From NCBI RefSeq assembly GCF_018304965.1, contig NZ_JAGQED010000001.1, positions 248,001 through 312,000 of the forward strand: a stretch of 64,000 nt of DNA. The letters are read 5' to 3'. Shown one piece after another: positions 9,111 to 15,185 of the stretch. Below the pieces are notes generated by a model that was given only the letters and a program-made list of their open reading frames with translations, was not told where the DNA came from and searched no databases. Made by a program: the position numbers and the translations under genes. The DNA is from Collimonas antrihumi (lineage in GTDB: Bacteria > Pseudomonadota > Gammaproteobacteria > Burkholderiales > Burkholderiaceae_D). How positions within the stretch are numbered: the stretch's first letter is position 1; each line of letters begins with the position of its first letter.

Positions 9111-9256
9111 GCCCACTACACTGCAATGTATGTGGGCTTTTTTACGTCCTAAAATCCTTACTTCAATCCTTTATTTTTCATCCCTGTTCTTAAGTGTCCC
9201 TAATACAAGTTTAGGCGCGCTACGCGCGCCACGCCGGAGCTTTGCTCCCCGGCGCC
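9111..9256. other. Hairpin cluster, probable phage replication origin / packaging signal
   Basis: Three stem-loops lie between rep and zot. At 9111-9137 a 10-bp stem with one bulge (GCCCAC-TACA pairing to TGTA-GTGGGC) is followed on the plus strand by TTTTTT. At 9214-9230 GGCGCGC-TAC-GCGCGCC is a perfect 7-bp hairpin. At 9233-9253 GCCGGAGC-TTT-GCTCC..GGC forms a bulged stem. On the viral (minus) strand none is followed by a T-run, so leftward termination is not the obvious role. Filamentous phages keep origin and packaging hairpins in such a gap. Confidence 0.55.
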
Positions 9257-9268
9257 ATCGGGGCGTCC

Positions 9269-10432
9269 TCATTTACGACCACCAGTACGTTTGCCAAGAA
9301 CACCATAACCATCCTCATCACCAATCACCTGAACGCGACCGTTATCACCAAAGGATGCCTTGCCCCTCTCATCAGCATTAGCACGCGCTATAGCCTCACT
9401 AACAGCCTTAGATTGCGACCGTTCAGCAGACCTCGCAGGATCATAGTCAAAGTCCTCAAAATAGCCCTGAGCCACAATCAATTCACATTGATCACGATGC
9501 ACACCCATTTTTGTACCCTGCTGCGAAAAACATGTGCACCGATCTTTAGACGCAACGCATGCAACCGGCATGGCAACCTTAGTAGGCTTAGTGAGCTGAT
9601 CGTAACGCGGCGCTGTATGCGTCATTCCCGGCACTCTCTCAATATAAGAATTCAAAGAAGACGTGTCCAAACGATCAGCGGCAGAAACACCACCCACCCC
9701 AGAACCGACAGCACCCCCACCAGATACAGCCACCACGGAATTTTCACGTCCGTTTGGTTGTCCATTTTTATCACCCCACTTAGTTTTAAGATGCCAAAGA
9801 AAAATTGCAAGCCCAACGACGAGACCAACAGTCGCAGCCAATACCAGTAATTTCTTAATCGGCCAATTTCGCTTAATCGTATGCACATCCGTACTCTTAT
9901 AAGCACCAAAATATTTCTTATTTTCTTTGTACTTATAATTTTTTATAGCCGTTTTTTTGAAATGATAATCATCAGGATCACCAACTTTCGAAAACTGTTG
10001 AACATTCGCATAAGACAAACCAAGCGGTCTAACATTGTGACGAAATTCATTCACCAAACGCCGAACAAAAACATCCACCATCATCGCATCTTGCGTAATC
10101 AGAACAATGTCAACAGCCCCCGAATTTGGCGCGAAACGATCAGCATGACGATGCAACGCAAAACGCTCTATCCACTCAGGCGGACGACCAGTACCACGCT
10201 GAGGCATCAACTCCTGCGCCTCATCAAAAACAATCACCGAGCCCTTAGGAAAATTCCACCACTCCCGAATTTCCTCCATTGTTTCAACGTTATGCCAATG
10301 AGGAACATCTAAGTCACGTATGCCATACGCATAGACCTCACGTTTTTCTTTTTCCACAAAACGTTCAGTCACAAACTGAATAGCAGACATCGTTTTGTAA
10401 GACCCGGGCATACCTGTAAAAAGAAAAATCAT
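9269..10432 (-). CDS. zot: Zot-like assembly ATPase (pI)
   Basis: 387 residues. Walker A is FTGMPGSYKTMSA at residues 4-16 and Walker B is SVIVFDEAQEL around residue 67. A single membrane segment (LLVLAATVGLVVGLAIFLW) near residue 195 separates the cytoplasmic ATPase from a periplasmic C-terminal part. The protein powers extrusion and coating of phage DNA across the inner membrane, and its C-terminal part is thought to meet the outer-membrane secretin. Its ATG overlaps the stop of the pVI-like gene (ATGA), so the two are translationally coupled. Confidence 0.94.
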   Translation of the reverse strand: MIFLFTGMPGSYKTMSAIQFVTERFVEKEKREVYAYGIRDLDVPHWHNVETMEEIREWWNFPKGSVIVFDEAQELMPQRGTGRPPEWIERFALHRHADRFAPNSGAVDIVLITQDAMMVDVFVRRLVNEFRHNVRPLGLSYANVQQFSKVGDPDDYHFKKTAIKNYKYKENKKYFGAYKSTDVHTIKRNWPIKKLLVLAATVGLVVGLAIFLWHLKTKWGDKNGQPNGRENSVVAVSGGGAVGSGVGGVSAADRLDTSSLNSYIERVPGMTHTAPRYDQLTKPTKVAMPVACVASKDRCTCFSQQGTKMGVHRDQCELIVAQGYFEDFDYDPARSAERSQSKAVSEAIARANADERGKASFGDNGRVQVIGDEDGYGVLGKRTGGRK

Positions 10433-10770
10433 TTTGCCAACCTCGACAAAAACACACGACCGGCCGCAATCGACGCACCAGAAATATAAGCAGCAACAAT
10501 CATCAAAACAGCATCACCACCACCAGCCAACTTAAACATCTGCCACGCCAACTGCCCAACCGCAACACCATTCACCGTAACGCCAACAGATCCAGAATAA
10601 GCACTCGCAATTGCACCCTCAATTTTTGAAACAACAAAACTCACGCCAGTAAAAGCCGTAACACCTAGCCCTAACCCGAGCAAAATAGCGCCCATACGCG
10701 ACGCCAATACCCACAATAAAGCACGACCAACCCATGCCCCAATCGCCGCACCAATGACATATAAAGGCAT
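10429..10770 (-). CDS. Minor coat protein, pVI-like (DUF2523)
   Basis: 113 residues, almost wholly hydrophobic, with three likely membrane helices (ILLGLGLGVTAFTGVSFVV; VLMIVAAYISGASIAAG; and the N-terminal AAIGAWVGRALLWVLA). Length, hydropathy and position between the pIII-like and Zot genes match pVI/DUF2523, which closes the virion tip with pIII. It starts one base after the pIII-like gene stops and overlaps zot by four bases. Confidence 0.88.
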   Translation of the reverse strand: MPLYVIGAAIGAWVGRALLWVLASRMGAILLGLGLGVTAFTGVSFVVSKIEGAIASAYSGSVGVTVNGVAVGQLAWQMFKLAGGGDAVLMIVAAYISGASIAAGRVFLSRLAK

Positions 10771-10771
10771 G

Positions 10772-12202
10772 TTAAGACCCCACTCTCATCATAATTTTCA
10801 TCGACAACATTCCAGCAGCAAGAATGACAAATACACGCATGGCCTGAGCCATACCGCAAAGCTGATCAAACGGAATAGAAATAGCCTTAGAAAAAACAGT
10901 GATCGACATCGGAGCGGGGCACGTGGCACCACCACCCATCATCGGTAAATCGTTCGCAGCCTGTTGTTGAGCATCAGAAAACTGCTTATTCACATCGATA
11001 TCACGACTACGATGCGTGGGATCAGCAGCTAACGCATCAGCCTCAGCACCAGCAGTATCAGTTGCACGAAGCCCAGGCATAGTAGCCATGCCTTGCGCAT
11101 CGGAATCAGATTGAGCGGCACACACATCCATCGCTTCTTTTTTATAAAGCGCGCCCAAAATTGCATCCCCCGAAACAGAAATACTTTGACAAGTGCCTGA
11201 TACCTGATTGTTTATACAAATATCTAAATTGGAATGCTGAGCGCAAAAATCATTTTTCTTATCATCAGTACTATCATTTTTTCCAGCACCACCAGAACCA
11301 TTTGCAGTAGTGGCGCCAGTAGCAGAACAAGTTTTTGTGCCAGATGCGGAAGTAGTGCATGTCGTAGTAATAGTCGTTTGACTACCATCACTATTGCCGG
11401 TCGTTGTAGAACCAGTAGTCGTAGTCGAACCATCAGCATTATTAGTTGTTGTAGTTGGACTCGTAGTTGTAGTTTGAGTAGGCGTCTGCGGAGCAGTACC
11501 CGTACCAGAACAAATTGGCGTACCACCCGAATCAGTGCCAACATTTTGAGTACCGGCCGGACATGAGCCACCAGCGCCAGAAGGGGAAGAGGCTGTATAC
11601 GGCGGATTTGTACTAACATTAGGAATCTGCGATCCACCTGGAGAAGTCGGATCAGTACCAGCGGGAGCCGCCGTACCGTTATACGTCCCCTTATAGTCAC
11701 ACCACCACTCCTGAGGACCGGAAGTACCTGACACATAGTACGAACGACAAGCACCCAATTCAGTCACGTTAAACTGGCAGCTATTAGCAACCTTAGGATA
11801 CGTTGGAGTATCCTTTTTTCCACCATACAAAGTGACGGAAACAGATTTCCCTGCAGGACAAGCATTGTCACACGAACCAGTCGTAGAATTATATACAGTG
11901 CCAACAGGACACGACGCACCAACCCGCCTCACACTAGTTCGAAAAGCAACCGGACCACCTTGCTGAGCGTAACAATACGCAGTAGTCGAATCCATCACGA
12001 TATGATCATAGACCCAACCGAATTGCGCTTCATTCGTCTTCTCATAATCAATGCAAGCAGACACAGCATCAGGAAAATGCGCAGCTGAATTGTTAGACGG
12101 ATGCACCCAGTAATAATCGACTGCATGACTCACCTTATGCACCAGCATCAGTACCAATGCGATGCACACCGAAACCAGAATCCGTTTCAAAAAATAAATC
12201 AT
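10772..12202 (-). CDS. pIII-like attachment protein
   Basis: 476 residues. Signal peptide to about residue 27 (VSVCIALVLMLVHKVSHA). Two cysteine-rich domains follow (residues 45-165 and 310-400), joined by a long Thr/Ser/Gly linker rich in TTTT and GSTTTG repeats (about residues 215-305). A C-terminal membrane anchor is VFVILAAGMLSMKIMMRV. This layout matches filamentous-phage adsorption proteins that bind a pilus and then a TolA-like receptor. The ATG overlaps the stop of the 23-codon gene upstream. Antisense open frames here come from the repetitive linker. Confidence 0.9.
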   Translation of the reverse strand: MIYFLKRILVSVCIALVLMLVHKVSHAVDYYWVHPSNNSAAHFPDAVSACIDYEKTNEAQFGWVYDHIVMDSTTAYCYAQQGGPVAFRTSVRRVGASCPVGTVYNSTTGSCDNACPAGKSVSVTLYGGKKDTPTYPKVANSCQFNVTELGACRSYYVSGTSGPQEWWCDYKGTYNGTAAPAGTDPTSPGGSQIPNVSTNPPYTASSPSGAGGSCPAGTQNVGTDSGGTPICSGTGTAPQTPTQTTTTSPTTTTNNADGSTTTTGSTTTGNSDGSQTTITTTCTTSASGTKTCSATGATTANGSGGAGKNDSTDDKKNDFCAQHSNLDICINNQVSGTCQSISVSGDAILGALYKKEAMDVCAAQSDSDAQGMATMPGLRATDTAGAEADALAADPTHRSRDIDVNKQFSDAQQQAANDLPMMGGGATCPAPMSITVFSKAISIPFDQLCGMAQAMRVFVILAAGMLSMKIMMRVGS

Positions 12203-12270
12203 GGCTTAAACAAAATCCAGATAGCAACGATAAAAACAAACAAGGCATACCCATATCCCGCATTAACCAT
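12199..12270 (-). CDS. Tiny 23-residue membrane protein, pVII/pIX-like candidate
   Basis: MVNAGYGYALFVFIVAIWIL is the start of a 23-residue peptide that is nearly one membrane helix, ending FKP. A strong GGGGGA ribosome site lies 3-4 bases before its ATG, and its TGA overlaps the ATG of the pIII-like gene (CCATGA). It sits between the coat terminator and pIII. Filamentous virions carry very short single-helix tip proteins (pVII, pIX), and this is a good size and place for one. Confidence 0.72.
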   Translation of the reverse strand: MVNAGYGYALFVFIVAIWILFKP

Positions 12271-12285
12271 ATATCCCCCAGACGT

Positions 12286-12324
12286 AAAAAGGGCGTGGAT
12301 ACATCCGAAAACATAACCACGCCC
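12286..12324 (-). terminator. Rho-independent terminator after the major coat gene
   Basis: On the minus strand GGGCGTGG (12317-12324) pairs with CCACGCCC (12291-12298) around an 18-base loop and is followed by TTTTT. It lies directly behind the coat gene, the position of the central terminator that lets filamentous phages make far more coat mRNA than pIII mRNA. Confidence 0.85.
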
Positions 12325-12344
12325 CGACTACCCAACGCCCTTGT

Positions 12345-12563
12345 TTAAAAGAACGTCGCTTTCACCCACTTGATACCCATCGCGACCGCCGCCAAACCGA
12401 TCACCGCAGTGCCAACCGATACGATGGCGGCACGAATATCACCGTTAATCAACGTCACCGCAGACGACACATCAAACGAAGTCGTTTGCGCCGACGCAGC
12501 ACCAGCAACACCAATCAAACCAACTACCAGCAGCGCTTTCACAGCGTTAACCTTATTGCCCAT
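12345..12563 (-). CDS. Major coat protein (pVIII-like)
   Basis: 72-residue precursor. Signal peptide ALLVVGLIGVAGAASA with cleavage after ASA leaves a mature protein of about 47 residues. That has an amphipathic start (QTTSFDVSSAVTLINGD), a hydrophobic helix (AAIVSVGTAVIGLAAVAMGI) and a basic end (KWVKATFF), the classic coat architecture. An AGGGG ribosome site precedes the ATG and a terminator follows. Confidence 0.93.
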   Translation of the reverse strand: MGNKVNAVKALLVVGLIGVAGAASAQTTSFDVSSAVTLINGDIRAAIVSVGTAVIGLAAVAMGIKWVKATFF

Positions 12564-12565
12564 GA

Positions 12566-12808
12566 TTACTTACCCCTTTTACGTGTAAAAAAATGCAGCA
12601 CTAGCTGCCACTTATCTGACACCACCACAGTGTCAAATTCCCCATACTCATTCATCAGCGAAAGAAACCACCAGATGACCAAGCAAATGCACATCAGCAC
12701 GACCGATACAACAGCGAGAGCAGTCGAAACACGAATTGATAAATTTGCGATGCACATAAACAGCAGCGCAAAAACCATAAACGTCGAACGAAATAATTGA
12801 ACACTCAT
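12566..12808 (-). CDS. Prophage small membrane protein, 80 residues
   Basis: MSVQLFRSTFMVFALLFMCIA begins a protein with two membrane helices (residues 8-24 and 30-52, ALAVVSVVLMCICLVIWWFL) and a short basic C-tail (FFTRKRGK). The ATG overlaps the stop of the 40-codon gene upstream (AAATGA). The upstream in-frame extension to 12922 overlaps that gene and is not used. It lies between the small TTG-start gene and the coat gene, the usual place for minor structural or assembly membrane proteins. No family recognised. Confidence 0.75.
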   Translation of the reverse strand: MSVQLFRSTFMVFALLFMCIANLSIRVSTALAVVSVVLMCICLVIWWFLSLMNEYGEFDTVVVSDKWQLVLHFFTRKRGK

Positions 12809-12927
12809 TTCTTTTCTGCCTTGAAAAATGGATAGCGCACCAACACCGACAGCGCCACACCAAAAAACATACCGGCCAATGCGAAATAACAAAACAAACC
12901 GGACAAATCCATCGGAGTACAACGCAT
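12805..12927 (-). CDS. Prophage 40-residue membrane protein
   Basis: MRCTPMDLSGLFCYFALAGM starts a 40-residue peptide with one helix (LFCYFALAGMFFGVALSVLV) and a basic tail (RYPFFKAEKK). GGGGG lies upstream, its ATG is one base past the previous stop (TGATATG), and its own stop overlaps the next ATG. The chain of tight junctions supports translation. Probably a minor virion or assembly protein. Confidence 0.68.
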   Translation of the reverse strand: MRCTPMDLSGLFCYFALAGMFFGVALSVLVRYPFFKAEKK

Positions 12928-12928
12928 A

Positions 12929-13144
12929 TCAGCCCCCAACATTCATGGTGTTACGAATCCAACGCAAACCGAAAGCGATAGCCCATACAACAGTAGTAGA
13001 AGAGCCAAGCTGAGCCACATCAGATTGAGAAAGGGGAGGGAATAGCCCTTGTGATTGAATGACCGAAGCGTCAACGTACTGAGCATTTGCACACGCACCG
13101 CCCGAACTAGGAACCTGATCACACACCAACACGTAAGCAGCCAA
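12929..13144 (-). CDS. Prophage small protein with C-terminal membrane helix, TTG start
   Basis: 71 residues if started at TTG 13142-13144, which has GGGAG six bases upstream. A GTG at 13198 would add 18 residues. The protein has paired cysteines (VCDQVPSSGGACANA), then LFPPLSQSD and a terminal helix TTVVWAIAFGLRWIRNTM. This cysteine pair plus terminal helix is common in small inovirus proteins between pV and pVIII. A second frame (12943-13200) opens with TAATG coupled to the ssDNA-binding gene but gives a low-complexity Leu-rich product, so I prefer this one. Confidence 0.65.
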   Translation of the reverse strand: MAAYVLVCDQVPSSGGACANAQYVDASVIQSQGLFPPLSQSDVAQLGSSTTVVWAIAFGLRWIRNTMNVGG

Positions 13145-13199
13145 AATACACTCCCGATAGCAGTTAAAAAGGGTGGCGAAATCAACCACCCCGCACACA

Positions 13200-13505
13200 T
13201 TACGCCGCTACTTTCTGATCAGCCCGATTAACAGCAGCACGAACCGGCGTCAATTCCGACACCACCGAGCCGACGCGTTTTTGCTGATCGATAGCAACCT
13301 CAAAATCAGCCTCATAAGAGCCAGGAGCAATGTCCTTAAATTTTTCCGGCAGAACCAATTCACCGACAAGCGGAATCACTTGACCATCCTTGTCAGTTTT
13401 ATGGACGATGCATTGCGCCATGCGCATGTCATAGTCATTGCCAGTTTTCTTGGAACGGCCCGCAACCTTTTGAACATACAGAATTTGAATAAGTGTTTTA
13501 GACAT
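13200..13505 (-). CDS. Phage ssDNA-binding protein (pV-like)
   Basis: 101 residues, soluble, with a beta-rich start (LIQILYVQKVAGRSKKTGNDYDMRMAQ) typical of filamentous-phage single-strand binding proteins. AGGGG ribosome site six bases before the ATG. It should coat newly made viral single strands and switch replication toward packaging. Position directly before the virion genes fits pV. Confidence 0.8.
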   Translation of the reverse strand: MSKTLIQILYVQKVAGRSKKTGNDYDMRMAQCIVHKTDKDGQVIPLVGELVLPEKFKDIAPGSYEADFEVAIDQQKRVGSVVSELTPVRAAVNRADQKVAA

Positions 13506-13524
13506 GATTGACCCCTAGATCAAG

Positions 13525-13704
13525 TTATAAAGTTTTCGAAACGAAGGTATAAAAATGGGCAAGCCGCCCCTGCTTGTAAATGCGCTTTTTGGCGCGTGCT
13601 ACAGCGACGGAAGATTCCGACGCGGATTCAATAAATTTTGTTAATAGCCATCCATTAGGACGAAAAACGTGTACTTCAAATTGCTGCAACCGCAGCCGAG
13701 CCAT
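13525..13704 (-). CDS. Prophage 59-residue basic protein, unknown function
   Basis: MARLRLQQFEVHVFRPNGWL begins a 59-residue basic protein rich in Arg/Lys with a motif AVARAKKRIYKQGRLAHFYTF. Its ATG overlaps the preceding stop by one base (TAATG), and it ends 19 bases before the ssDNA-binding gene. No membrane helix. The tight coupling is the main evidence. Function unknown, perhaps nucleic-acid binding. Confidence 0.62.
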   Translation of the reverse strand: MARLRLQQFEVHVFRPNGWLLTKFIESASESSVAVARAKKRIYKQGRLAHFYTFVSKTL

Positions 13705-13976
13705 TACCGCGCACCCGCCAGCACCTGCTCATACACCAACCGCATGCCATCCACATAATCCATGGCAGGAACAAGCGCATCCGGTTCAGTACCTTGAAAA
13801 AATTGCGCAGCACCGGGAACACCCTCGATATCTGGAGCCTGACTGCAATATGCGATATACCCAATGCATCGAGCCTTATCCACGTCATACCATTCAAACT
13901 GAGGAACAATCCCGGATACAACCTGAGGCTTTATTAAGGCCGGTAATTCTTGATCAGCGCGAAATACATCCGACAT
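13704..13976 (-). CDS. Prophage hypothetical protein, 90 residues
   Basis: Start set at ATG 13974-13976 (MSDVFRADQELPAL) because GGGAGG lies seven bases before it. Five extra residues would come from an earlier ATG that overlaps the previous gene. Soluble and acidic, with no motif I recognise. Member of the leftward early cluster, overlapping the 59-codon gene by one base. Confidence 0.7.
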   Translation of the reverse strand: MSDVFRADQELPALIKPQVVSGIVPQFEWYDVDKARCIGYIAYCSQAPDIEGVPGAAQFFQGTEPDALVPAMDYVDGMRLVYEQVLAGAR

Positions 13977-13978
13977 AA

Positions 13979-14236
13979 CTAAACCTCCCAAGGTTGTTTA
14001 CGAACACCACCAACATCTGAATTGTCGACACAGAAAAACGAGCCAATCAAATAGCAAAGCCCAATGAATCCCAGCAAAGTCAGGACTGTGAAAATAATCC
14101 GATGAAAATCATCATTAGATTCCCAGCCAGTCACCAAAAAAATAATGGAAACAGGAGTAAACAAACACCACGTAACTGCAAAAAACGTAATCAAATTACG
14201 AAAACCTAACCACGTAGTGAAAAGGGCATCACGCAT
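13979..14236 (-). CDS. Prophage membrane protein, 85 residues
   Basis: Start at ATG 14234-14236, which overlaps the previous stop (TGATG). Two hydrophobic helices (ITFFAVTWCLFTPVSIIFLV and FTVLTLLGFIGLCYLIGSFF) and a short tail. The upstream in-frame extension to 14308 lies inside the preceding gene. Unknown function in the early cluster. Confidence 0.66.
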   Translation of the reverse strand: MRDALFTTWLGFRNLITFFAVTWCLFTPVSIIFLVTGWESNDDFHRIIFTVLTLLGFIGLCYLIGSFFCVDNSDVGGVRKQPWEV

Positions 14237-14427
14237 CACCACAAACTCCTCAAAAATGATTGCAGAAGCAGCGACAGACCGAAACCGACAAGCACAAGAA
14301 AAATCCATGCGCCAACATCACCGCCATTCAACAAATCACCAACAGAGGGAATCACGCGAGTGCCAACAACATGACCATTGACCATCTGGACGGCCACGAC
14401 GATTTCATAAACAGCCGCCATCACCAT
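14236..14427 (-). CDS. Prophage membrane protein, 63 residues
   Basis: MVMAAVYEIVVAVQMVNGHV then a hydrophobic C-terminal helix (AWIFLVLVGFGLSLLLQSFL) and RSLW. Overlaps the upstream gene by seven bases and the downstream one by one. Unknown function, and the coupling and helix support it as real. Confidence 0.62.
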   Translation of the reverse strand: MVMAAVYEIVVAVQMVNGHVVGTRVIPSVGDLLNGGDVGAWIFLVLVGFGLSLLLQSFLRSLW

Positions 14428-14651
14428 TCACCTGCCATGCCACCGAGACAACTGATATGACAGGCTATCAATTCACCGAGACCTATATAGGCGTAGAACA
14501 TATGCTGTTCCCGGCAGGAACGACGCTCCTGAAACATCGTATGTAGACCATTAGCCATATAGCCATTAACACGCAAATGACGAGCCGCAACGTCGGCAGG
14601 CGTTTCAAAAACACGGGTAGGAATCGCAGGAAGTGCAGTATTCGTTTTCAT
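14421..14651 (-). CDS. First gene of the prophage leftward operon, 76-residue hypothetical
   Basis: MKTNTALPAIPTRVFETPAD starts a soluble 76-residue protein with HLRVNGYMANGLHTMFQERR in the middle and a few cysteine/histidine residues near the end. AGGGG ribosome site in the 132-base divergent region. It faces the rightward regulator at 14784, so its promoter is likely the one that regulator controls. No family recognised. Confidence 0.65.
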   Translation of the reverse strand: MKTNTALPAIPTRVFETPADVAARHLRVNGYMANGLHTMFQERRSCREQHMFYAYIGLGELIACHISCLGGMAGEW

Positions 14652-14699
14652 ACCAAGCCCCTAGACTGGTTAAATTTCGGAAATGTGCTATCGTTTACA

Positions 14700-14751
14700 T
14701 GAAGTGACTAACAAGATATTACTTTCATCAAGTTAGTATCATCATGTTAGC
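14700..14751. promoter_or_regulatory. Divergent prophage control region with repeated GTTAG half-sites
   Basis: ACTAAC at 14707-14712 faces GTTAGT at 14732-14737, and GTTAGC follows at 14746-14751. A leftward promoter can be drawn as TTGTTA (complement 14708-14713) with a weak -10 about 16-17 bases on, so the first half-site overlaps its -35. This arrangement suits a lysogeny repressor made from 14784. Confidence 0.45.
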
Positions 14752-14783
14752 AAAAGAATTGCCCGTTTACAAGGACTTTCATC

Positions 14784-15095
14784 ATGAAAACAATTGATTT
14801 TTACTATGCAGCCAGAGGAAGTAATAGGGATGCAGATATGGCGAGAATGCTAGGGATCACGACAGCAGCAATTGCAAATGCTAAGAAAAGAGAGCATTTA
14901 TCTGCCTATCACGCCGCCAAGTGCGCACAACTAGCAGGCCTCAGCGTAGAAGAAGCAATCCTTGCATCAGCAATGGAAGCAGAACATGAGCCAGAAAAGA
15001 GAAAAGAACTAGCATTAATGTTGAACCCTAGCTATAATTCGCCTCCTGTTGGGGCGTTAGCTCAGCTGGTAGAGCAGCGGACTCTTAATCCGTAG
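14784..15095 (+). CDS. Divergent prophage regulator (DUF3693-like HTH), C-terminus supplied by the tRNA
   Basis: 103 residues in the integrated state. The N-terminal part FYYAARGSNRDADMARMLGI then TTAAIANAKKREHLSAYHA reads as a lambda-repressor-like helix-turn-helix, resembling DUF3693 phage regulators. AAGGA ribosome site eight bases before ATG. The last 15 or so residues (ALAQLVEQRTLNP) are a read-through of the tRNA-Lys gene and attR. In the excised circle the frame would instead run 52 codons past the core, into DNA antisense to the integrase end, giving about 153 residues. Probably the lysogeny or copy repressor. Confidence 0.75.
   Translation: MKTIDFYYAARGSNRDADMARMLGITTAAIANAKKREHLSAYHAAKCAQLAGLSVEEAILASAMEAEHEPEKRKELALMLNPSYNSPPVGALAQLVEQRTLNP
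15010..15038 (+). promoter_or_regulatory. Phage-supplied promoter for the restored tRNA-Lys
   Basis: TAGCAT, 17 bases, perfect TATAAT, in the same spacing as the host copy at 6097-6125. The surrounding bases AAGAACTAGCA and GCTATAATTCG are shared with the host side, while the spacer differs. It lies inside the 3-prime end of the phage regulator gene. Confidence 0.6.
15045..15088 (+). repeat. attR core, 44 bp
   Basis: Perfect copy of 6132-6175. Upstream of it host/phage similarity continues imperfectly through the promoter, and downstream the host tRNA continues with TCCGTAGGTC. Confidence 0.92.
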
Positions 15096-15126
15096 GTCGT
15101 GTGTTCGAATCACACACGCCCCACCA
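15051..15126 (+). tRNA. tRNA-Lys (anticodon CUU)
   Basis: 76 bases with encoded CCA. Acceptor GGGGCGT pairs with ACGCCCC. The anticodon stem GCGGA/TCCGT encloses loop CTCTTAA, so the anticodon is CTT. The T arm is GTGTG-TTCGAAT-CACAC. The first 38 bases come from the phage and the rest from the host, giving a complete gene after integration. Confidence 0.97.
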
Positions 15127-15148
15127 ACAGTATTCAGGTAGGGAAATC

Positions 15149-15182
15149 AAGCACTTGCGATTTATCGCGGTGCTTTTTTTTC
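15149..15182 (+). terminator. Rho-independent terminator after tRNA-Lys
   Basis: AAGCAC (15149-15154) pairs with GTGCTT (15170-15175), with an inner GCGAT/ATCGC stem, followed by a run of T. It ends the tRNA transcript and may also serve the leftward hipA remnant. Confidence 0.75.
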
Positions 15183-15185
15183 GAT

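Larger units (their letters stand above)
6132..15088 (-). mobile_element. Filamentous (Inoviridae-type) prophage integrated in tRNA-Lys(CUU)
   Basis: Bounded by a 44-base perfect direct repeat (6132-6175 and 15045-15088) and about 8.9 kb long, the usual size for these phages. Nearly all genes read leftward in the standard inovirus order: small early genes, ssDNA-binding protein, small membrane proteins, major coat, terminator, pIII-like, pVI-like, Zot (pI), hairpin-rich intergenic region, rolling-circle Rep, RHH regulator, tyrosine integrase. A divergent rightward regulator sits at the right end. Base composition is T-rich on the coding strand and lower in GC than the flanks. All modules needed for replication, assembly and integration appear intact. 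I saw no separate pIV secretin gene, so export probably uses a host secretin. Confidence 0.93.

Noticed and set aside
11224..11754. Leu/Val-rich antisense-frame product over the pIII gene
   Set aside because: Produced by the repetitive Thr/Gly linker read in another frame.
12943..13200. 85-codon frame coupled by TAATG to the ssDNA-binding gene
   Set aside because: Product is low-complexity Leu-rich, while the TTG/GGGAG frame gives a typical small inovirus protein. Kept as an alternative in the findings.
15051..15095. ALAQLVEQRTLNP peptide as a conserved protein end
   Set aside because: It is the translation of tRNA-Lys, not a protein domain.
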